A stretch of 64,000 bases of DNA from Pontibacter vulgaris (GCF_022758145.1 NZ_JAJVDH010000005.1:310001-374000), one strand, 5' to 3'; positions 35,045 through 43,976 are shown, counted from the first letter of the stretch. Notes: a model not told the origin generated them from the sequence alone. Numbers and translations are program-made.

Positions 35045-35230
35045 ATATTAATTTTTAAATCAAGGGTGATATACTTTGAAACGGCAGGAGCTGGATACAT
35101 TTATGATTGCTGCAAGTTGAGAATTGGCAACCCATTGTGTTCCGTTTGCCGACTGTTTTTACTGATTTGGACGAAAAAAGATTTATTAAAAAATATCTTT
35201 TTTTTGATATTGGGTAAAAAAGCTGCAGAA

Positions 35231-36541
35231 TCAGCCTCTTACGAAGAAAGGAATATTGCCGGTGGCTACTTTCTGGCTGGCATCAGTAACATAAATATAA
35301 AGCCTGTAAGGGCCTTCTTTTTCAGGTACTTGTAATTTTAATTTGCCCGTGCCTTTGTCCTGCGTTAGCGACCATACCGGGGCGGGCTCTATTTCCTTGT
35401 TATACTTGTCTTTTTTATACCTTCCTTCCGGTCTGATTTCCCATGTATAGGCAAGCTGGTTGCTTCTGTCATCCTGTGTTTCTATCTGTACCTGTATGGG
35501 TGCACCGGGCTTTGTATAAATAGCTGATATGGCAGAACTGCCGTTCCAATATAACTTTTTAATGTGCGGAGCTGCATCAGCAGGGGGTTTGCCAGTCCAT
35601 ACCTGCTGCATGGCATCTACGGCTTCAGTTGGGTTGCCAGCTGCGGTAAACATGCTGAAGAGGGTAGGAGTGCGTTCCTGTTTTTTGCCCCAGTAAAACA
35701 CGTAAGAGCCTATACACTGCTCTGCATCCTGCTGTATGTAACTATAGTTTTGCCTGTAAAGTATGGCTTTTTCGGTGCTGGTTTTCTCTACGGTAGCATT
35801 CCAGGGGGTTTTTATTTCTTGGTCTTCCCAATAGCCCGGTGGCCCCCATTCCGATACGATATAAGCACCATCCCAACCCCACACAGGGTTCTTGATTTTA
35901 CCTGCTACATTTTTTAGATCGTTAAAAGCGTTAATGGAAATAATGTCTAGATTGGGGGCAAGCATGCGCAGAAACGGCATGTTAAGTCTGGTATAACCAG
36001 CAAGGGTAGTAGTGGTAGGGTGGTTAGGATCTTCGGCTTTTACAACGCCGGCAAGCTCGTTTACCAGCAGCCAGGCTTTGATATCAGGATATACCTGGTG
36101 TACCTCGTTGCCTACAGCCCACATCAATAAAGCAGGGTGGTCTTTATAACGCCTCACATCCCGTTTTATAGCCCGTAGCTGCCTCCTGCGCGATAGCTCA
36201 CTTTTATAGTTTCTGACTGTTAGGCCCAGTGTTACGGTTATACCGTTTTTATAAGCTGAGTCAAGCACTTGCTGGGCATCTTCGGTGTGCCAGGTGCGGA
36301 TAGAGTTGCCGCCAACTCTTTTAAGTTCTGAAAGATGCGAGCTTCCTGCTGCCCCTTTTATGTAATAAGGCTTGCCGCCACGGTACAGGCTATACTTATC
36401 GCCTACTTTCCGAACCTCTACTTTCAGGGAATTATTGTTGTCTGTTCTGGTAGGTAATTGTTTATTAACTTGGTTATCAGTAGATAAAGAAGGGAGGGTA
36501 AGAAGGTAAGTATAAATTAACCAGAAAAAGGCAATATTCAT
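35231..36541 (-). CDS. Secreted GH2-type TIM-barrel glycoside hydrolase-like protein
   Basis: This 436-residue protein has an N-terminal signal or anchor (MNIAFFWLIYTYLLTLPSLS) and a (beta/alpha)8 domain similar to GH2 catalytic barrels. Visible motifs are YYIKGAAGSSHLSELKRVGG, the acid/base motif LLMWAVGNEVHQ and the nucleophile motif YIVSEWGPPGYW. The C-terminal domain ends LQVPEKEGPYRLYIYVTDAS, which matches the end of the divergent fusion protein starting at 36676 (LPEKASAYRLYLYVSDKN). The barrel also resembles that protein's third domain, so the two are paralogous. It probably hydrolyses or rearranges the locus polymer in the periplasm or outside. Substrate unknown. Confidence 0.75.
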   Translation of the reverse strand: MNIAFFWLIYTYLLTLPSLSTDNQVNKQLPTRTDNNNSLKVEVRKVGDKYSLYRGGKPYYIKGAAGSSHLSELKRVGGNSIRTWHTEDAQQVLDSAYKNGITVTLGLTVRNYKSELSRRRQLRAIKRDVRRYKDHPALLMWAVGNEVHQVYPDIKAWLLVNELAGVVKAEDPNHPTTTTLAGYTRLNMPFLRMLAPNLDIISINAFNDLKNVAGKIKNPVWGWDGAYIVSEWGPPGYWEDQEIKTPWNATVEKTSTEKAILYRQNYSYIQQDAEQCIGSYVFYWGKKQERTPTLFSMFTAAGNPTEAVDAMQQVWTGKPPADAAPHIKKLYWNGSSAISAIYTKPGAPIQVQIETQDDRSNQLAYTWEIRPEGRYKKDKYNKEIEPAPVWSLTQDKGTGKLKLQVPEKEGPYRLYIYVTDASQKVATGNIPFFVRG

Positions 36542-36565
36542 TTATTTCTATAATTTAATTTGAAA

Positions 36566-36582
36566 GCAAACTTTCCGTTTGC
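36566..36582. promoter_or_regulatory. Inverted repeat in the divergent GH / GT-GH promoter region
   Basis: GCAAAC and GTTTGC flank a 5-bp spacer in the 134-bp region between the divergent genes starting at 36541 and 36676. It is a candidate operator for co-regulating both, but six-base arms can arise by chance. Confidence 0.3.
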
Positions 36583-36675
36583 AATACGTATACCCATGCA
36601 TATTGTTCCTGGAACCTCTGTTCAAGCACATAAAAAGCAAGCTCATACAATTTATTTTACTGCAGTTTCTTATTT

Positions 36676-39600
36676 ATGCCCACATTATTGCGAGTGCCCG
36701 CTAAACCCAGAGCACAAAAACCAATTATAAAATCGGCAGCTCCTACCAAAAGAGAAAAACTGACTATCCGGCTGATGATCTGGCTGGGGCTGGGCTTTAT
36801 GGGCATTTTTGTATGGTGGTTTTTTAATCCTGAGTTTATTGGCTATAAGCCTCTTTACTGGGTACTTACGTCGGTTTTGATGTTTAAGCTGCTCCGGATG
36901 CTGCACGAATGGTATCACTATTATAACATAGGAGTACCTGAACCTCTGGCCAAATGGCGCCCCCGAACAGTGGATATGCTGACTACTGCCTGCCCTGGCG
37001 AACCACACGAAATGATTCTGGAAACGCTGCAGGCAATGGTTAACGTAACGTACCCGCATACAACTTACCTTTGTGATGAAGGCGATGACCCTGCGTTAAA
37101 AGAAGCCTGCCGCAAAATGGGCGTGGTACATGTTACCCGAACCATTAAAAAAGACGCTAAAGCCGGCAACATAAATAATGCACTGCAACTTGCCACCGGC
37201 GAAATAGCTGTTATTCTTGATCCTGACCATGTGCCTGACCCGCAGTTCCTGGACAGAGTTTTACCATACTTTGAAGATGAAGAAGTAGGGTATGTACAGG
37301 TTGTGCAGGCCTATAAAAACCAGGATGAGAGCCTGATAGCCCGCGCTGCTGCCGAACAAACCTACGTTTTTTACGGCCCGATGCAGATGTGTATGCACAC
37401 GTACGGTACAGCTCAGGCCATAGGAGCTAACTGCTGTTTCAGGCGTAGCGCTCTGGATAGTATAGGGGGGCATGCAGCGGGCTTGTCAGAAGATATGCAC
37501 ACGGCCATGCAACTGCATGCCAAAGGCTGGAAATCGGTTTATGTGCCTGAAATATTAACACGCGGCCTGGTGCCTGCCTCGTTATCGGCATACTACAAGC
37601 AGCAGCTGAAATGGTCGAGAGGTACGTTTGAGCTGCTATTTGTTACCTATCCGAAGTTATTCTCAAAATTTACCTGGCGCCAGAAACTGCATTATTTTAC
37701 GCTGCCGCTCTACTATCTTTTCGGGCTTTTCGACCTGCTAAGTATAGCCGTGCCTATTGTGTCGCTGTTTTTGGCTAAAGTGCCATGGCAGTTTGATATG
37801 GAGGAATTTGCCCTTGCTTTTTTCCCTTTAATAGGTGTATCTATGCTGATACGGCAGTATGCACAGCGCTGGCTTTTAGAAGAACATGAACGTGGGCTTC
37901 AGCTTTTTGGCGGCCTGATGCGTGTGGGTACGTGGTGGGTATTTTTATTGGGCTTCGTATATGCTGTATTGCGCGTAAATGTGCCTTACATTCCTACGCC
38001 AAAAGATGATAAGCTGAATAACGAATGGCTGCTAAGTATGCCCAACCTGGCCGTAAGCCTGCTAAGTATAGCAGCTGCTATTTATGGCTTATCCATCGAC
38101 TGGAGCCCTTACAGTATCTTTATGGCGGGTTTTGCCTTGTTTAACGCTACCTTGTTTGGTATTGTGGTTTTGATGGGGCAGCAACGTTTCCTGGTAGGGG
38201 CACAGCAATGGCTTAGTAAATCAACTTTTGATAAATACCTGTTGCACCCAGTTCATAACAAGGTAATAAACCTAAGAAACTGGGCCTATAGTTTTATGCG
38301 ACATAAAGCAGCTACGTTGGCTACATGTATTGTTATAGCATTTATAAGTATGGCCTGGGTGCAGCAAAATCTTACAACCGATCCGAATACCCTGGCTACG
38401 CCCGAAGTTAAAGATACAGGCGGATTTTATACCGGCATTTACCTGCCACAACTTGATCGGAAGTTAAGTATAAATGAGGTAGAAAAGGTTGAGAAAACCG
38501 TTAGCAAGGAGTTTAATATCGTTTCTTTTTACCACGGATGGGGCGAGCAAAGTATAACCGGTTTTCCTGTAGAAGAACTTCAGCAGCTTGGTGCACGAGG
38601 AGTTACCCCCATGATCACGTGGGAGCCGTGGCCATTTCATAAAGGCGAAACCAAACCGGTAATGGCTGCCATACTTGCCGGAAATTACGATGAATATATA
38701 AAGAGGTATGCCCAACTTATTGCAAAAACCGGCGTGCCCATGTACCTGCGCTTTGGCCACGAACCTGAAAATCCATTTTACCCCTGGTCGCCGGAGTATG
38801 GCAACTCACCTGAAAAATATGTGGCAGCTTGGCGGTATGTTGTAGATAAATTCAGGCAGGAAGGTGTAACAAATGTGGCATGGGTCTGGAACCCGTGGAA
38901 GCATACGACAATGCTGGATTATTACCCGGGAGACGACTATGTGGATTGGATTGGGGTTACAGCGCTTAATTACGGGCAGGCATACTCAGATCATGCCTGG
39001 CGTACTTTTGATGATCTATACGAGCCTTTCAGAAGCCACCTGACACGCATTAAGAAACCTGTAATGTTGGCTGAATTCGGAACAACTGAATTCGGAGGCG
39101 ATAAAGCTGCATGGCTGAAATATGCGCTCTACAACATCAGTTTCGACTATCCTGAAATTAAGGCTGTCGTATTTTTTAACTCAGACCGGGATAAGAACTG
39201 GCCGAACGAGTGGCGACCGGACTCGACTGCATCTTTTATAGATTGGTCATTCACAAAATCAACCCAAACCAGTAAGGTAGTAAAGCGCGCCCTGGCACAA
39301 AAGCATTATAAAGAGCAACCGTATCATAGCCAGCAGCCAGCTTCAGAAGTTACCTCTGCCTATACTTCAAAATTTGTGAAAGGAAACGCGGGTAACTATA
39401 CTTTGCAGGTACAGGGCAAGCCTTTCTATATTAAAGGTGTTGTCTATAATCCGTCACATAACTGGCGCGATGGCAACCACCCGCTCACACGCGATCAGCT
39501 TGAGAAAGACCTGCATCTGATCAAAAAAATGGGAGCCAATACAATACGTAGGTATAGCTCCAGCTTTTACGACCGCAACATACTTACTGTAGCCGAAGCA

Positions 39601-40620
39601 AACGACCTGAAAGTGCTTTATGGTTTTTGGCTTAGCCCTGATGTAGATTACAATGCCGATACGCTGGAATTAGAAAAGTATATGCAGGAAGTTGAAAAGG
39701 TAGTACAAACCTATAAAGATAACCCTGCTGTGCTGGGCTGGAGTGTGGGCAACGAAGTATGGCAGCTGCTTGACCTGTACTATGAACAACCCTACCTGGC
39801 CAGGGTGCGGCAGCAATATGTAGCTTTTGTTGAAAAACTGGCAATACGCATACATAAACTGGATCCTGACAGACCGGTATTTACAGTTCTCAGGCACAAC
39901 GACCAACTGGCAGCTGCCTTGCGCGACTTTAAGACCGGTGCTCCATCCATTGATGTGATCAGTATAAGCTCGTTTAAAGAAGACGATTTAAGCGGACTTG
40001 ATGAAGTTATGGCAAAACATTATCCTGAGAAGCCTTATATGGTTTCGGAGTTTGGCTACAAAGGTTACTGGAACCCTGATTACTCTAATGTTAAGGCAAA
40101 AGACAAAGCTATAGAAGAAGACCAGGATTACGAAAAAGGCCGCTATTATAAGCAACAGTGGGAGCAACACATAAAAGCGAATAAAGGCCGAAATATAGGT
40201 GGCTTCGCATTTTGCTGGCGCGACCGCATGGAGGGCACAGCCACCTGGAGTGGTATAACCGATTTTAAAGGACGCCTGAAGCCAACTTATTTTGCCATGA
40301 TGGAGGCTTACACCGGCCAGAAAGTAAAACCTGTACTTCCAGCAGTATCAATTCAATCCAGAATCAAAGGATACTACACTGGCCAAACCTATACTTTTAA
40401 AGTAGCTATGGCTGCAAAGGCACCCAAAGGCTTAAAGCATGAATGGTACCTGTATGGTAACGAATACCTGGATAAAATTGGCAGCCTGGAAAAAATGAAT
40501 GGCGGAAAGCAAGTTCGCATACGCCTTCCAGAAAAGGCATCGGCATACCGTTTATACTTGTATGTATCCGATAAGAACGGGAATGTAGTTACTGCCTCGT
40601 TGCCTGTTGCTGTTAACTAA
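36676..40620 (+). CDS. Fusion of BcsA-like membrane GT2 with GH26-like and GH2-like domains
   Basis: This 1314-residue protein has two N-terminal membrane helices (about 32-50, 58-75), then a cytosolic GT2 domain of cellulose-synthase type. It shows CDEGDDP (133-139), DPDHVP (182-187), the general base region SEDMHT (271-276) and QQLKWSRG (309-316), where QxxRW has Lys for Arg. About five further helices follow (340-500), then a last one near 545-562. The rest should be periplasmic: a GH26-like barrel (about 580-870; RFGHEPE with Glu696, WVWNPW, MLAEFG with Glu800), a GH2-like barrel (about 905-1215; GNEVWQ with Glu1027, VSEFGYKG with Glu1125) and a C-terminal Ig-like domain. A synthase carrying its own hydrolases suggests synthesis, extrusion and trimming of a beta-glycan. 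Domains are seen; the product is inferred. Confidence 0.85.
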   Translation: MPTLLRVPAKPRAQKPIIKSAAPTKREKLTIRLMIWLGLGFMGIFVWWFFNPEFIGYKPLYWVLTSVLMFKLLRMLHEWYHYYNIGVPEPLAKWRPRTVDMLTTACPGEPHEMILETLQAMVNVTYPHTTYLCDEGDDPALKEACRKMGVVHVTRTIKKDAKAGNINNALQLATGEIAVILDPDHVPDPQFLDRVLPYFEDEEVGYVQVVQAYKNQDESLIARAAAEQTYVFYGPMQMCMHTYGTAQAIGANCCFRRSALDSIGGHAAGLSEDMHTAMQLHAKGWKSVYVPEILTRGLVPASLSAYYKQQLKWSRGTFELLFVTYPKLFSKFTWRQKLHYFTLPLYYLFGLFDLLSIAVPIVSLFLAKVPWQFDMEEFALAFFPLIGVSMLIRQYAQRWLLEEHERGLQLFGGLMRVGTWWVFLLGFVYAVLRVNVPYIPTPKDDKLNNEWLLSMPNLAVSLLSIAAAIYGLSIDWSPYSIFMAGFALFNATLFGIVVLMGQQRFLVGAQQWLSKSTFDKYLLHPVHNKVINLRNWAYSFMRHKAATLATCIVIAFISMAWVQQNLTTDPNTLATPEVKDTGGFYTGIYLPQLDRKLSINEVEKVEKTVSKEFNIVSFYHGWGEQSITGFPVEELQQLGARGVTPMITWEPWPFHKGETKPVMAAILAGNYDEYIKRYAQLIAKTGVPMYLRFGHEPENPFYPWSPEYGNSPEKYVAAWRYVVDKFRQEGVTNVAWVWNPWKHTTMLDYYPGDDYVDWIGVTALNYGQAYSDHAWRTFDDLYEPFRSHLTRIKKPVMLAEFGTTEFGGDKAAWLKYALYNISFDYPEIKAVVFFNSDRDKNWPNEWRPDSTASFIDWSFTKSTQTSKVVKRALAQKHYKEQPYHSQQPASEVTSAYTSKFVKGNAGNYTLQVQGKPFYIKGVVYNPSHNWRDGNHPLTRDQLEKDLHLIKKMGANTIRRYSSSFYDRNILTVAEANDLKVLYGFWLSPDVDYNADTLELEKYMQEVEKVVQTYKDNPAVLGWSVGNEVWQLLDLYYEQPYLARVRQQYVAFVEKLAIRIHKLDPDRPVFTVLRHNDQLAAALRDFKTGAPSIDVISISSFKEDDLSGLDEVMAKHYPEKPYMVSEFGYKGYWNPDYSNVKAKDKAIEEDQDYEKGRYYKQQWEQHIKANKGRNIGGFAFCWRDRMEGTATWSGITDFKGRLKPTYFAMMEAYTGQKVKPVLPAVSIQSRIKGYYTGQTYTFKVAMAAKAPKGLKHEWYLYGNEYLDKIGSLEKMNGGKQVRIRLPEKASAYRLYLYVSDKNGNVVTASLPVAVN

Positions 40621-40624
40621 GTAT

Positions 40625-40677
40625 AAAAAAAGAACCACTTCCGTTGCTATATCAAGTATAAGCGGTGGAAGTGGTTC
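40625..40677 (-). terminator. Terminator for the DUF1737 gene (possibly bidirectional)
   Basis: GAACCACTTCC pairs perfectly with GGAAGTGGTTC, and G-T pairs extend the stem to about 17. On the minus strand TTTTTTTATACTT follows; on the plus strand the run is weaker. An AAGTATA heptamer overlaps the stop of the fusion gene, and another lies in the loop. Confidence 0.75.
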
Positions 40678-40711
40678 GACCTTTGGCTAAAAGGTTGAAA
40701 TAATGTTTATA

Positions 40712-40921
40712 TTATTCGATCCACTTGGTGCGTCTTTGCTTGGCAGGCATTGGTTTATGCATCGACCTTAACTTATCTGAAGGATTACGAACCAGTTGTT
40801 GTGCATAACCAGTTGTGTGCTCAAAAATTCCACCTTTTAATTTCCAGCCTTGTGGGATATAGCCGGCTACTTCTGTTGCCAGAACCTCAAGGTCCGGGGC
40901 AACTATAATATTGTATTCCAT
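40712..40921 (-). CDS. Small DUF1737-like protein
   Basis: This 69-residue protein starts MEYNIIVAPDLEVLATEVAGYIPQGWKLKGG. The pattern (short strand, helix, GWKLKGGIFE, then GYAQQLV) matches the small DUF1737 family, whose function is unknown. The C-terminal 25 residues are basic (KPMPAKQRRTKW). It stands alone, with a terminator at its 3' side and an AT-rich 299-bp region upstream. No link with the flanking polysaccharide or signalling genes is evident. Confidence 0.65.
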   Translation of the reverse strand: MEYNIIVAPDLEVLATEVAGYIPQGWKLKGGIFEHTTGYAQQLVRNPSDKLRSMHKPMPAKQRRTKWIE

Positions 40922-41220
40922 CTTATTAAACTAACTATAGTTCTAAAGTATAAATTAAATCAATAAGTTGTATCAGGCCGGCTACGAAAAAAATAAGAAA
41001 TCGTTTACATTCGTCTAAAATTTTAGCTGTTTACAGGTATAGTTATAATAGTAGCTTGTGTTATTGATGATATTATTGCTTAAATGCTATTAGGTTAAGT
41101 GGTAACTCAGGTTGAGTTTTGCAGGGAATAGGCCGCAACAATTAGCCCCGGCAGTATCATACTTTATACTTGTGTAAAGTTGTAAATTGTGTTTTGCTAA
41201 TAATAGGAGTGCGTTATTTT
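40922..41220. other. Intergenic region between DUF1737 and histidine kinase genes
   Basis: This AT-rich 299-bp gap holds several AAGTATA/TATACTT heptamers, including a pair near 41160-41175. It should contain the DUF1737 promoter and the 3' end of the kinase transcript. No gene or clear terminator was recognised. Confidence 0.45.
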
Positions 41221-42525
41221 TTATAAAAATCTGATACTGAAGCAGGTAAGTTTATCGGGGTTGGTAGCGAGTGTGAAATTAAACCCGTGGTTAAGCAAAA
41301 TCTCCCGGATCATGGTTAAGCCAATACCTTGGCCCTGCTCTTTGGTACTGAAGAAAGGAGTAAATAAGTAGGGGCGTACCTGTTCCGGTATTCCGGGGCC
41401 GTTATCGCATATAACCAGCTGAGGCGGAGATAATTGTGAGCTAACGCTTATCCGCCCATTTTCGCCTACAGATTCCATTGCGTTTTTAAGTATATTGAGC
41501 AATACCTGCTCAATTTGCTGTTCGTCCAGCTCTACTACCAGCGGCTGATTAGCCAGGTTGTTTTTGCAGAAGGTAATGTGGCGCTTTTCCAGCTCGGGTT
41601 GCATCAGGCGCTCCAGACGCTGCAGCAACACATGCACATTTACGGGCGCTTTGGATGGAGCCGGCAGCCGCACCACATTGGCCAGGTTGGCCATAAACTT
41701 GCTCAGATTGGCGTTGCGGTCAATAGCCACCTGTAATGCATACTCATAATCTTCCTGGTGCTCTTCCTCTAATTGAGGCTTGTAGAACTGCATTGAGTTA
41801 AGAATAGAGTTTATAGCACCCGTAGAATTGTTTACCTCATGCGACATCATCCGGATGATTTTCTCGTACGCCTGCCGCTCGTTCTTAACTATGGCCTCTG
41901 TAAGTTCTTCTACAAGTATAAAATAGTGCTGAAAACCGCGGTCGATAAAGTGTGCCCTGTGGCAGCGGTACGTGCGTATACCGTTTATCCGGAATGTTTT
42001 TGACTGGCCATCTTCCAGCTTCATGAGCTCTTCTGCCCATACTTCCGGCAACTGGCTCAGGTGTTTGCCCAGCAGTTCTTTGCTTTCTTTTTGCAGATAA
42101 CGCTCAGCAGCAGGGTTTATAGTTTCTACATAGTTATCAAACCCGAGCATGATGATACCGGCAGGGGAGGCCTGCACCAGTTTCTCTAACAAGAAATGCT
42201 TTTCGGCCTGCGCCACGCGCTCCTTGCGCAACTGTTCAATCATGTGATTGTATACATCCACCAGCTCATCGAGTTCCTGCTGGCCAACATGCATAAACTT
42301 GGTGGAGAAATCCTGGTCGCGCATCGACTCTATACCCGAACGGATAAGGCTGAGCGGCTGAAAAAAAGCCCTGTAAAGCCTGGCCGTAATTACAACAGAA
42401 ACCAGCACCAGCACTTCCATGCCCAGGAAGTATAGTTTACTTTCCTGTAGCAGGAAGAAAGCCAGTGCTGCCAACAACGCATGTATGGCAACAGCAAAAA
42501 GTATAAACTTAGTCCTGAGACTCAT
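41221..42525 (-). CDS. Sensor histidine kinase (NtrB/NtrY-like)
   Basis: I chose the ATG at 42525 (MSLRTKFILFAVAIHALLAA), which opens a first membrane helix and overlaps the regulator gene by 17 bp; the frame extends to 42585. The 434-residue product has two N-terminal helices with almost no periplasmic loop, a HAMP-like linker, a PAS-like domain (SPAGIIMLGFDNYVETINPA), a HisKA region with MMSHEVNNSTGAIN (His229) and an HATPase domain (ICDNGPGIPEQVRPYLF, KEQGQGIGLTMI). The short sensor loop suggests it senses within the membrane or through a partner. It follows the sigma-54 activator gene, its likely cognate partner, downstream of the exporter genes. Confidence 0.9.
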   Translation of the reverse strand: MSLRTKFILFAVAIHALLAALAFFLLQESKLYFLGMEVLVLVSVVITARLYRAFFQPLSLIRSGIESMRDQDFSTKFMHVGQQELDELVDVYNHMIEQLRKERVAQAEKHFLLEKLVQASPAGIIMLGFDNYVETINPAAERYLQKESKELLGKHLSQLPEVWAEELMKLEDGQSKTFRINGIRTYRCHRAHFIDRGFQHYFILVEELTEAIVKNERQAYEKIIRMMSHEVNNSTGAINSILNSMQFYKPQLEEEHQEDYEYALQVAIDRNANLSKFMANLANVVRLPAPSKAPVNVHVLLQRLERLMQPELEKRHITFCKNNLANQPLVVELDEQQIEQVLLNILKNAMESVGENGRISVSSQLSPPQLVICDNGPGIPEQVRPYLFTPFFSTKEQGQGIGLTMIREILLNHGFNFTLATNPDKLTCFSIRFL

Positions 42526-43888
42526 ACGGGATATCAAACTTATCGAGGCGGCGGTATAGAGCAGCGCGGCTAACGCCCAGCGCACGGGCCACTTTGCTGA
42601 TGTTGTTGTGGTAAAAAGCCATTGATTTCCGGATCATAGATGCTTCCATCTCATCCAGGGTCATGGTGCCAACAGCAGGTAATACTTTATCGCCGGGCTT
42701 GGCCGGGCTTTGCTGTGCCTGTGCCTGAAAATCCTCAGCCTCCAGCACATCTGTTTCTGCCACTAATACGGTACGCTCTACCAGGTTCTTTAGCTCGCGT
42801 ATGTTGCCGGGCAGATGCTGCCCCTTTAGCCACTGCAGGGCCCGCATACTTACCTGCAAGTCGGGACGGTGGTAGGTTTTTTTAAGGTTGTTTACAAAAT
42901 ACTGCACCAGCAAGGGAATATCATCTTCCCGCTCGCGCAAAGCCGGAAGCTTTACCTTTATCAGGTTAATTCTATAGTATAGATCTTCCCGGAATTTACC
43001 TTCTTCTACCAGTTTTGCCAGATCTTTGTTGGTGGCGCATACAACCCGGATATCCAGCTTGCGGGAGCGGCTATCGCCGAGGACTTCATAAGTACGGTCC
43101 TGCAACACACGCAACAGTTTTACCTGGCTGTTCAGGTCCAGCTCGCCTATCTCATCCAGGAAAATAGTGCCTTTGTTAGCCATTTCGAAGCGGCCAACAC
43201 GATCTGCTTTGGCATCAGTAAAGGCGCCGCGCTTGTGGCCGAACATTTCACTCTCGAATAAGCTGGAGGAAATGCCGCCCAGGTTTACTTTCACAAAAGG
43301 CTGTGATTTTCTGTTGCTGTTGCGGTGCACAGCCTCGGCAATTAATTCTTTGCCTGTGCCGCTTTCGCCTTCAATCAATACAGAGGCATCGGTAGGGGCA
43401 ATCTGGCCTATTTTTTTTAGAATCCGGAGCATTTGCAGATCCTGGGCTACAATGTTATCAAAATCATACTGCTCATCCAGCTTTTTGCGTGTCAGCGATT
43501 CATCTGCCGTCTGGGCCTGCTGGGAAAGACTCAGCGAAGTTTGTACTGCTTGTACCAGGTACTCGTTGCTCCAGGGTTTGGTAATAAAATCGGCAGCGCC
43601 TAAACGCATGCCCTCCACAGCCAGGCTGATAGAGCCCCATCCGGTAATAAGTATAACCGGTAAGTTCGGGTATAGCTTTTTAAACTGGCCAAGCAGCGCC
43701 AGCCCATCGTGGCCGGTGGTATCAATAGAGAAGTTCATGTCCATGATCGCTAGCTGGAAAGTATGTTGCTCCGCCAGCAGGAGAGCTTCTCTCGGAGAAG
43801 AAGCCTCCTTTGTTTTGTAGCCACTTTGCTTAAGAAGTATACTTAGCGAAGCGCGCACGGCAACATCATCATCAATTATCAGGATCAT
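42509..43888 (-). CDS. Sigma-54-dependent response regulator (NtrC family)
   Basis: I chose the ATG at 43888 (MILIIDDDVAVRASL), the normal receiver start; the frame extends to 43918. The 459-residue protein has a receiver domain (phosphoacceptor Asp50 in AIMDMNFS), an AAA+ domain with Walker A GESGTGKE, Walker B GTIFLDEIGELD and the sigma-54 contact loop GAFTDAKADRVGRFE, and a C-terminal Fis-type helix-turn-helix (ISKVARALGVSRAALYRRLD). The contact loop reads GAFTDA rather than GAFTGA. It follows the exporter genes and precedes its histidine kinase. A sigma-54 type promoter lies ahead of the adaptor gene at 49875, suggesting autoregulation of the whole unit. Confidence 0.92.
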   Translation of the reverse strand: MILIIDDDVAVRASLSILLKQSGYKTKEASSPREALLLAEQHTFQLAIMDMNFSIDTTGHDGLALLGQFKKLYPNLPVILITGWGSISLAVEGMRLGAADFITKPWSNEYLVQAVQTSLSLSQQAQTADESLTRKKLDEQYDFDNIVAQDLQMLRILKKIGQIAPTDASVLIEGESGTGKELIAEAVHRNSNRKSQPFVKVNLGGISSSLFESEMFGHKRGAFTDAKADRVGRFEMANKGTIFLDEIGELDLNSQVKLLRVLQDRTYEVLGDSRSRKLDIRVVCATNKDLAKLVEEGKFREDLYYRINLIKVKLPALREREDDIPLLVQYFVNNLKKTYHRPDLQVSMRALQWLKGQHLPGNIRELKNLVERTVLVAETDVLEAEDFQAQAQQSPAKPGDKVLPAVGTMTLDEMEASMIRKSMAFYHNNISKVARALGVSRAALYRRLDKFDIPYESQD

Positions 43889-43925
43889 GTGTGTAGATTT
43901 CAAGTATAAATATAGCAATTATGTT

Positions 43926-43973
43926 ACAAGTATAAACCCGGCAGATTTTAAAATCTGCCGGGTTTATACTTGT
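43926..43973. terminator. Perfect 48-bp palindrome between permease and regulator genes
   Basis: Two 24-nt arms are exact reverse complements with no spacer. Each arm ends in AAGTATAAA, then CCCGGCAGATTTT towards the centre. It lies three bases past the permease stop at 43977 and 37 bp before the regulator start. It may form a terminator or attenuator separating exporter and regulator transcripts. On either strand no long U-run follows, so partial termination or mRNA stabilisation is also possible. Confidence 0.7.
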
Positions 43974-43976
43974 GGT

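Noticed and set aside
43167-43820. 217-codon plus-strand frame opposite the NtrC-type gene
   Set aside because: It is antisense to a gene with complete receiver, AAA+ and HTH motifs and encodes no domain itself.
43926-43973. Palindrome as the end of an insertion sequence
   Set aside because: No transposase, second end or target duplication is near; arms match the local AAGTATA repeat instead.
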